From NORP240 sp965222175 (lineage in GTDB: Bacteria; Pseudomonadota; Gammaproteobacteria; Pseudomonadales; Pseudohongiellaceae): a stretch of 64,000 nucleotides of DNA. The notes beneath the pieces were generated by a model. That model worked only from the letters and a program-made list of their open reading frames with translations. It had not been told where the DNA came from and did no database searches. Location: assembly GCA_965222175.1 (NCBI GenBank), contig OZ244938.1, positions 3,224,001 to 3,288,000 on the forward strand. Direction: 5' to 3'. The position numbers and the translations under genes were made by a program. This document shows, in pieces, positions 60,429 to 64,000 of the stretch (the first letter of the stretch is position 1; the number at the start of each line of letters is the position of its first letter).

Positions 60429-61490
60429 TCATTGCAGACTCAACCGGCCGTTTCGTTCAGCCTCCGTCATGTCCTTCAGCTCATCGACGCTTCGGTAGAA
60501 GGCGTCAAGATCATTGCCGACTTCCCGGAGCAATGCTTCGAACCCCGGGACGAGACTGTTGTAGGACGCCACGGTGGACAGCTGCGCGTTGTTCAGCGAG
60601 CCGGCAAACCAGCTGTCGTAGGCTCCGGTTCCGCCCCAACCCCGGCGGAGCTGCTCATAGGCGTGGCGCATTTCCTGCTGCAGCTGGACCTTGCGCCGCC
60701 TCTTGGCGTGGTCATCCAGTTCGCTGGCGTAAAGTGCCGCAAACCGGTCCTGGTAATCGATGACCAGGGCGACAAACTGGCGACGCCGGTCAGCTTCCTG
60801 CGTTGCCCGCTTCAGGCTCTCGCCATCTCCGCGACTGCTCAGCCAGCGTCGTAATCCCTCCTGCTCGACAAGCGTGGCGAAGCTCTCATTGAAAGTTGTA
60901 TCACCTGGCACGTAGACAAGCTGGTGGGCCAGTTCATGGAAGATCAATGCCGCCAGCTGGTAATCCTGGCGTCTGATCACGGTACTGAGTAACGGGTCGT
61001 CAAACCAGCCCAGTGTCGAATAGGCATCCACTCCACCCAGGTATACATCGTATCCCTGCTCTTCCAGCTGACTGGCGTATCGCTGTGCACGCACTTCACT
61101 GAAATAGCCACGGTAGCTGACACAGCCGGCGATGGGATAACACCAGGTCAGGGGTTCCACGGAGAATTCCGGTGCGGCAAAGACGTTCCAGACGACGTGC
61201 TCCCGGTCCAGTTCAACGTAACTGGTGTAGGCATCCCCTACTGGTAATAACAACTCCTCCCGGGCGAACTTGCGGACAGCCAGCACGGTCTGCAGTTTTT
61301 TTCTCAGTGGCTTCGGCAGATCCTGGTCTGCCAGCAGATCGTTTATCTGCTCCCTGCTCCACAGAATGGCCAGCTGACCACGGACCGCCTGACCATAGTA
61401 GGTCAGGGTTTCGCAGGCCACCAGTCCCGCCGCGACCAACACCACCAGCGCCAACCTGCTGAACCGTCTGACCACTGGAGACAGGCTCAC
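60429..61490 (-). CDS. Lipoprotein zinc aminopeptidase
   Basis: A 353-residue putative aminopeptidase of the DUF2265-type family (pfam10023). The lipobox is LVAC with C26, so it should be anchored in an envelope membrane. The zinc motif is H185-E-L-A-H189 with E202 (FNESFATLVE) as the likely third ligand. An internal Cys pair (WCYPIAGC) may form a disulfide. It starts with GTG at 61490, overlapping the yjbQ stop by 4 bases, so translation is coupled. The substrate is unknown; the family call is from motif order. Confidence 0.88.
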   Translation of the reverse strand: MSLSPVVRRFSRLALVVLVAAGLVACETLTYYGQAVRGQLAILWSREQINDLLADQDLPKPLRKKLQTVLAVRKFAREELLLPVGDAYTSYVELDREHVVWNVFAAPEFSVEPLTWCYPIAGCVSYRGYFSEVRAQRYASQLEEQGYDVYLGGVDAYSTLGWFDDPLLSTVIRRQDYQLAALIFHELAHQLVYVPGDTTFNESFATLVEQEGLRRWLSSRGDGESLKRATQEADRRRQFVALVIDYQDRFAALYASELDDHAKRRRKVQLQQEMRHAYEQLRRGWGGTGAYDSWFAGSLNNAQLSTVASYNSLVPGFEALLREVGNDLDAFYRSVDELKDMTEAERNGRLSLQ

Positions 61491-61927
61491 GCCGTGCTCT
61501 CAAGGCGGGGTTCGCCGGTCAGTGTCACGACCAGGCTCCTCGCGCCGCCGCTATCCCGGTGTTCTCCCAGGTAGATTCCCTGCCAGGTACCCAACAGCAG
61601 CTGCCCCCGCTGAACGGGCAGGGTCAACTCGCAACCGAGCAATGAAGACTTGATGTGGGCCGGCATGTCATCTGGCCCCTCACAGGTGTGTTCGTAATAG
61701 GAGGCATCTTCCGGTGCCAGCACGTTGAAGTGAGTTTCCATGTCTCGACGCACGCTGGCATCGGCGTTTTCATTGATGCTGAGGGAAGCTGAAGTATGCT
61801 TGAGAAAAAAATGCGCGAGGCCGGTTTCCAGTTGCGTAAGTTCAGGCAACTGCGAAACGATCTCCCGGGTCACCAGGTGAAATCCCCTGGACCTGGCTTT
61901 CAGTCTGATTTGTTTCTGAACCCACAC
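61487..61927 (-). CDS. yjbQ: YjbQ family protein (UPF0047)
   Basis: A 146-residue protein of the YjbQ/UPF0047 family, known to have thiamine-phosphate synthase-like side activity. From GTG 61927 the start VWVQKQIRLKARSRGFHLVT lines up with the E. coli YjbQ N-terminus I recall; the longer frame from 61966 adds 13 unconserved residues. The conserved centre has LAHFFLKHTSASLSINENAD, then DDMPAHIKSSLLG and GTWQGIYLGEHRD. It is the first gene of a two-gene operon with the aminopeptidase, which overlaps its stop. Confidence 0.92.
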   Translation of the reverse strand: MWVQKQIRLKARSRGFHLVTREIVSQLPELTQLETGLAHFFLKHTSASLSINENADASVRRDMETHFNVLAPEDASYYEHTCEGPDDMPAHIKSSLLGCELTLPVQRGQLLLGTWQGIYLGEHRDSGGARSLVVTLTGEPRLESTA

Positions 61928-62017
61928 TCCGACAATCCCTGGTAGCCTGGCAGTGATAGAAGCCATCCCGTTCCAGCATCCGCCCGGAAATCGCGCACCA
62001 TCAACAGGTGCCGGGGT

Positions 62018-62797
62018 CTATGGCGCAACCAGTCTTATTTCAAATATATCAGACCAGAGTTTTCCGGTAACAAACAATCGCTGGCGTTCACGATCGTAGG
62101 CGATACCGTTCAGTACCGCCTCTATCCCGGATTCGTACCGCGTCGTCTGGTCGGCGAGGCCGGTGAGGTTGACAAGTGAATTGACCTGACCCGTTTCCGG
62201 GTCGATTCTCACGATAAAGTCGGTCTGCCAGATATTTGCCCAGACTTCTCCGTCAATGTACTCCAGCTCGTTAAGCGACGAAACCGGATTGCCATCCAGG
62301 CTGACCTGGATCGTGCGGGTAGTGACGAAATTCTCCGGATCGATAAAATACAGGTTGGCACTGCCGTCACTTAGGATCAACTCGGAGCCGTCATAGGTCA
62401 GCCCCCAGCCTTCCGTTGGATTGTAAAAGGTGTCCAGCTGCTCAAAGGTTTCCAGGTCGTAAACGAAGACCATGTGAGCCTGCCAGGTAAGCTGGAAGAT
62501 GCGGTCTTCGACTATCTCGATGCCCTCACCGAAATACCGGTCGCCAAGTCGCCTGCTCTGCACCACCCGACCGTCTTCCAGGCTGTACTTTTTCAATACC
62601 GACTGGCCGCGGCGACCGGTGCCCTCGTACATCATGCCGTCTGCATAGCGTAATCCCTGGGTATAGGCCGTGGGTTCATGGGGATACCGGTTTACAACCT
62701 CGTAGCTGTAAACAGTGGTCTGGGCCTGCGCCGCTCCGAATACCTGAACCAACAGGATCAGTGCGGCAAGCCGGGCGATAATCTGGTTATTTCTCAT
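62018..62797 (-). CDS. Glutaminyl-peptide cyclotransferase, propeller type
   Basis: Exported enzyme of 259 residues that forms N-terminal pyroglutamate, related to the plant/bacterial β-propeller QC (not the animal zinc type). A signal peptide (RLAALILLVQVFGAAQAQ) is followed by HEPTAYTQGLRYADGMMYEG and GTGRRGQSVLKKY, then EGIEIVEDRIFQLTWQ, FYNPTEGWGLTYDGSELILS and ELEYIDGEVWANIWQTDFIV. The ATG at 62797 directly precedes the signal; a longer frame from 62944 would hide it. The Shine-Dalgarno is weak. Assignment is firm by motif. Confidence 0.9.
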   Translation of the reverse strand: MRNNQIIARLAALILLVQVFGAAQAQTTVYSYEVVNRYPHEPTAYTQGLRYADGMMYEGTGRRGQSVLKKYSLEDGRVVQSRRLGDRYFGEGIEIVEDRIFQLTWQAHMVFVYDLETFEQLDTFYNPTEGWGLTYDGSELILSDGSANLYFIDPENFVTTRTIQVSLDGNPVSSLNELEYIDGEVWANIWQTDFIVRIDPETGQVNSLVNLTGLADQTTRYESGIEAVLNGIAYDRERQRLFVTGKLWSDIFEIRLVAP

Positions 62798-63029
62798 CGG
62801 TAATGCACGGTTGTCAGTATGAGTCCATCCGATAGCCAATGTTGCAATAGGCCCGGCGTGCTGTTGCGTGTTTCCCGGCTCTTCCCGCCTTCGTATACGG
62901 TACAATGGTACTGTAAAAATGATGCCAGCGCCCAGTGAATGCACAGTTTACGCGATGACGTTAGCGATGTTATCGACGCCAGGTGCGGCACCGTGTTGAT
63001 CCGATTGCCAGATACAAGGGAGTTCCACC

Positions 63030-63377
63030 ATGTCAGCTGATTGCCTGTTCTGCAAGATAATTGCCGGGGAAATACCCGCCAACCAGGTCTACGCCGATGA
63101 TCAGATCTTCGCCTTTCATGATATCAACCCGGCAGCGCCTACCCATATACTGGTGATCCCGAAAAAGCATATTGCCGCCGTAAAGGAAGCCGGTGAGGAC
63201 GACGCGGAACTGCTGGGACGGCTGCAGCTGCAGGCCGCTGCCATTGCCCGGGAGCAGGGACTTGAATCCAGCGGTTACCGCCTGGTGATCAATACCGGTG
63301 ACGACGGCGGCCAGACGGTCCACCATCTTCACCTGCACATTCTCGGTGGCCGGGCAATGACCTGGCCGCCCGGCTGA
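63030..63377 (+). CDS. hinT: HinT, HIT-family purine nucleoside phosphoramidase
   Basis: A 115-residue HIT protein. The N-terminal CLFCKIIAGEIPANQVY is characteristic of the bacterial HinT group (C5 and C8 may bind zinc). The catalytic histidine triad is HHLHLHILGG, with H99, H101 and H103. AGGGAG about 7 nt before the ATG fixes the start. It removes AMP from lysine and other phosphoramidates. It is divergent from the glutaminyl cyclase and convergent with mtnA. Assignment is firm. Confidence 0.95.
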   Translation: MSADCLFCKIIAGEIPANQVYADDQIFAFHDINPAAPTHILVIPKKHIAAVKEAGEDDAELLGRLQLQAAAIAREQGLESSGYRLVINTGDDGGQTVHHLHLHILGGRAMTWPPG

Positions 63378-63452
63378 TCCCGGGAAGAAACCAGGAATTG
63401 TCTGCCTGGTCTTAGGGCTCCTGCCCGATGTCCCGACGCCGCTCCTGGCGCC

Positions 63453-64000
63453 CTAACTGTCTGTCGCGACCCTGGCAGGATCTCTGAGCCCGGCTATGGC
63501 CGGCGCCGTTGCCCTGCAGGATCCCGCCTCGGTGATCAATGCGGTTACCAGGCGGGCGGGAGTCACGTCGAACGCGTAGTTCCCGGCCCTGGTATCCGGA
63601 TTCGCCAGTTGAACTTCCCGCCGGACTCCCTGCTGGTCCAGTCCCGCGATGCGCGTGACCTCCACTGCGTCCCGCTGCTCGATGGGAATCTCCCGCAGGC
63701 CGTCGTGAATGGCAAAGTCTATGGTGGACAACGGTAACGCCACGTAAAACGGCACATTGTTGTCGGCGGCGGCCAGGGCCTTGAGGTAGGTGCCAATCTT
63801 GTTGCACACATCGCCACTGGCCGTGGTGCGATCGCTGCCTACCAGGCAGCAATCCACCATGTCATGCTGCATCAGGTGGCCACCGGTATTGTCGGCAATC
63901 AGCGTACAGTCTATGCCCTGCTGCTGCAGCTCCCAGGTGGTAAGGAAAGCACCCTGGTTGCGTGGCCGGGTTTCATCCACCCAGACATGCAGGGGAATGC
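63453..64000 (-). CDS. mtnA: S-methyl-5-thioribose-1-phosphate isomerase, C-terminal part
   Basis: Methionine-salvage aldose-ketose isomerase, cut by the window edge; only the last 180 or so codons are present and the start lies outside. Family motifs are VDETRPRNQGAFLTTWEL, then LIADNTGGHLMQ and VGSDRTTASGDVCNKIGTY (the last carries the catalytic aspartate). The tail FAIHDGLREIPIEQRDAVEV with AGNYAFDVTPARLVTALITE is typical. It is an eIF-2B-fold enzyme. The frame continues in phase to the last base, so it is not truncated in the genome as far as can be seen. Confidence 0.93.
   Translation of the reverse strand, partial: IPLHVWVDETRPRNQGAFLTTWELQQQGIDCTLIADNTGGHLMQHDMVDCCLVGSDRTTASGDVCNKIGTYLKALAAADNNVPFYVALPLSTIDFAIHDGLREIPIEQRDAVEVTRIAGLDQQGVRREVQLANPDTRAGNYAFDVTPARLVTALITEAGSCRATAPAIAGLRDPARVATDS

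Overview
The window looks like part of a free-living, probably marine or saline gammaproteobacterial chromosome. It is GC-rich by eye. It carries Proteobacteria-type genes (rimK, hinT, yjbQ, uup, mtnA, dsbB-like, tldD/tldE-like) and a tRNA-Thr very close to the enterobacterial thrW type. It also has many exported enzymes, two TonB-dependent receptors, an osmolyte ABC transporter and an ectoine-degradation gene set. I see no rRNA, CRISPR array, prophage or complete insertion sequence. Assignment below class level would be a guess.

Layout. 1-7.9 kb: the 5' part of a TonB receptor gene, a potassium-channel-like gene with a zinc ribbon, an exported M20 amidohydrolase, a TldE/TldD pair in which TldD has a Tat signal, and a DsbB-like protein. 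8.2-13.5 kb: a four-gene operon (M20 amidohydrolase, diaminobutyrate-type transaminase, ectoine hydrolase DoeA-like, semialdehyde dehydrogenase) that reads as ectoine to aspartate catabolism, with M20 in the place of the usual DoeB deacetylase. 13.5-23.8 kb: SDR, sulfotransferase, alpha/beta hydrolase, methyltransferase, Ca2+/Na+ antiporter, a microprotein with a PEP-CTERM-like segment, an ABC ATPase/FtsX-type permease pair, a small protein and SapC. 24-25.7 kb: a cytochrome c/copper monooxygenase-like fusion and tRNA-Thr(CGT) with a possible insertion-sequence scar.

25.8-32.7 kb: a small secreted protein, a C39-like lipoprotein peptidase (PA2778-type) with its PA2779-type partner, then a divergent run of GDPD, GT4 glycosyltransferase, HprK-like P-loop protein and LPG-synthase-type membrane protein. 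32.7-41.7 kb: Uup, a second TonB receptor, a PQQ-dependent dehydrogenase, a CBS protein and a cyclase-family enzyme whose leader is a simple-sequence repeat. 42.4-44.9 kb: a RimB-like protease, RimK and an AstE-like deacylase in one operon. 45-64 kb: tannase-like esterase, RibD-C reductase, lipocalin-like protein, two tiny proteins, OafA-type acyltransferase, an osmoprotectant ABC transporter with fused permease and binding protein, a secreted calcineurin-like phosphoesterase with an unknown exported neighbour, a coiled-coil protein, an MFS transporter that appears to start at ATT, an NHL propeller, a lipoprotein aminopeptidase with YjbQ, glutaminyl cyclase, HinT and the 3' part of mtnA.

Two short dispersed intergenic repeats recur. 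One is a palindrome around TTAAGGAACCTCTGATTAA that tends to lie at gene 3' ends. The other is around CAACAGCCTGCTAA. Gene starts were chosen from Shine-Dalgarno spacing, signal peptides and family N-termini; several differ from the longest open frame. All functional assignments come from reading motifs and recalling families, not from database searches.
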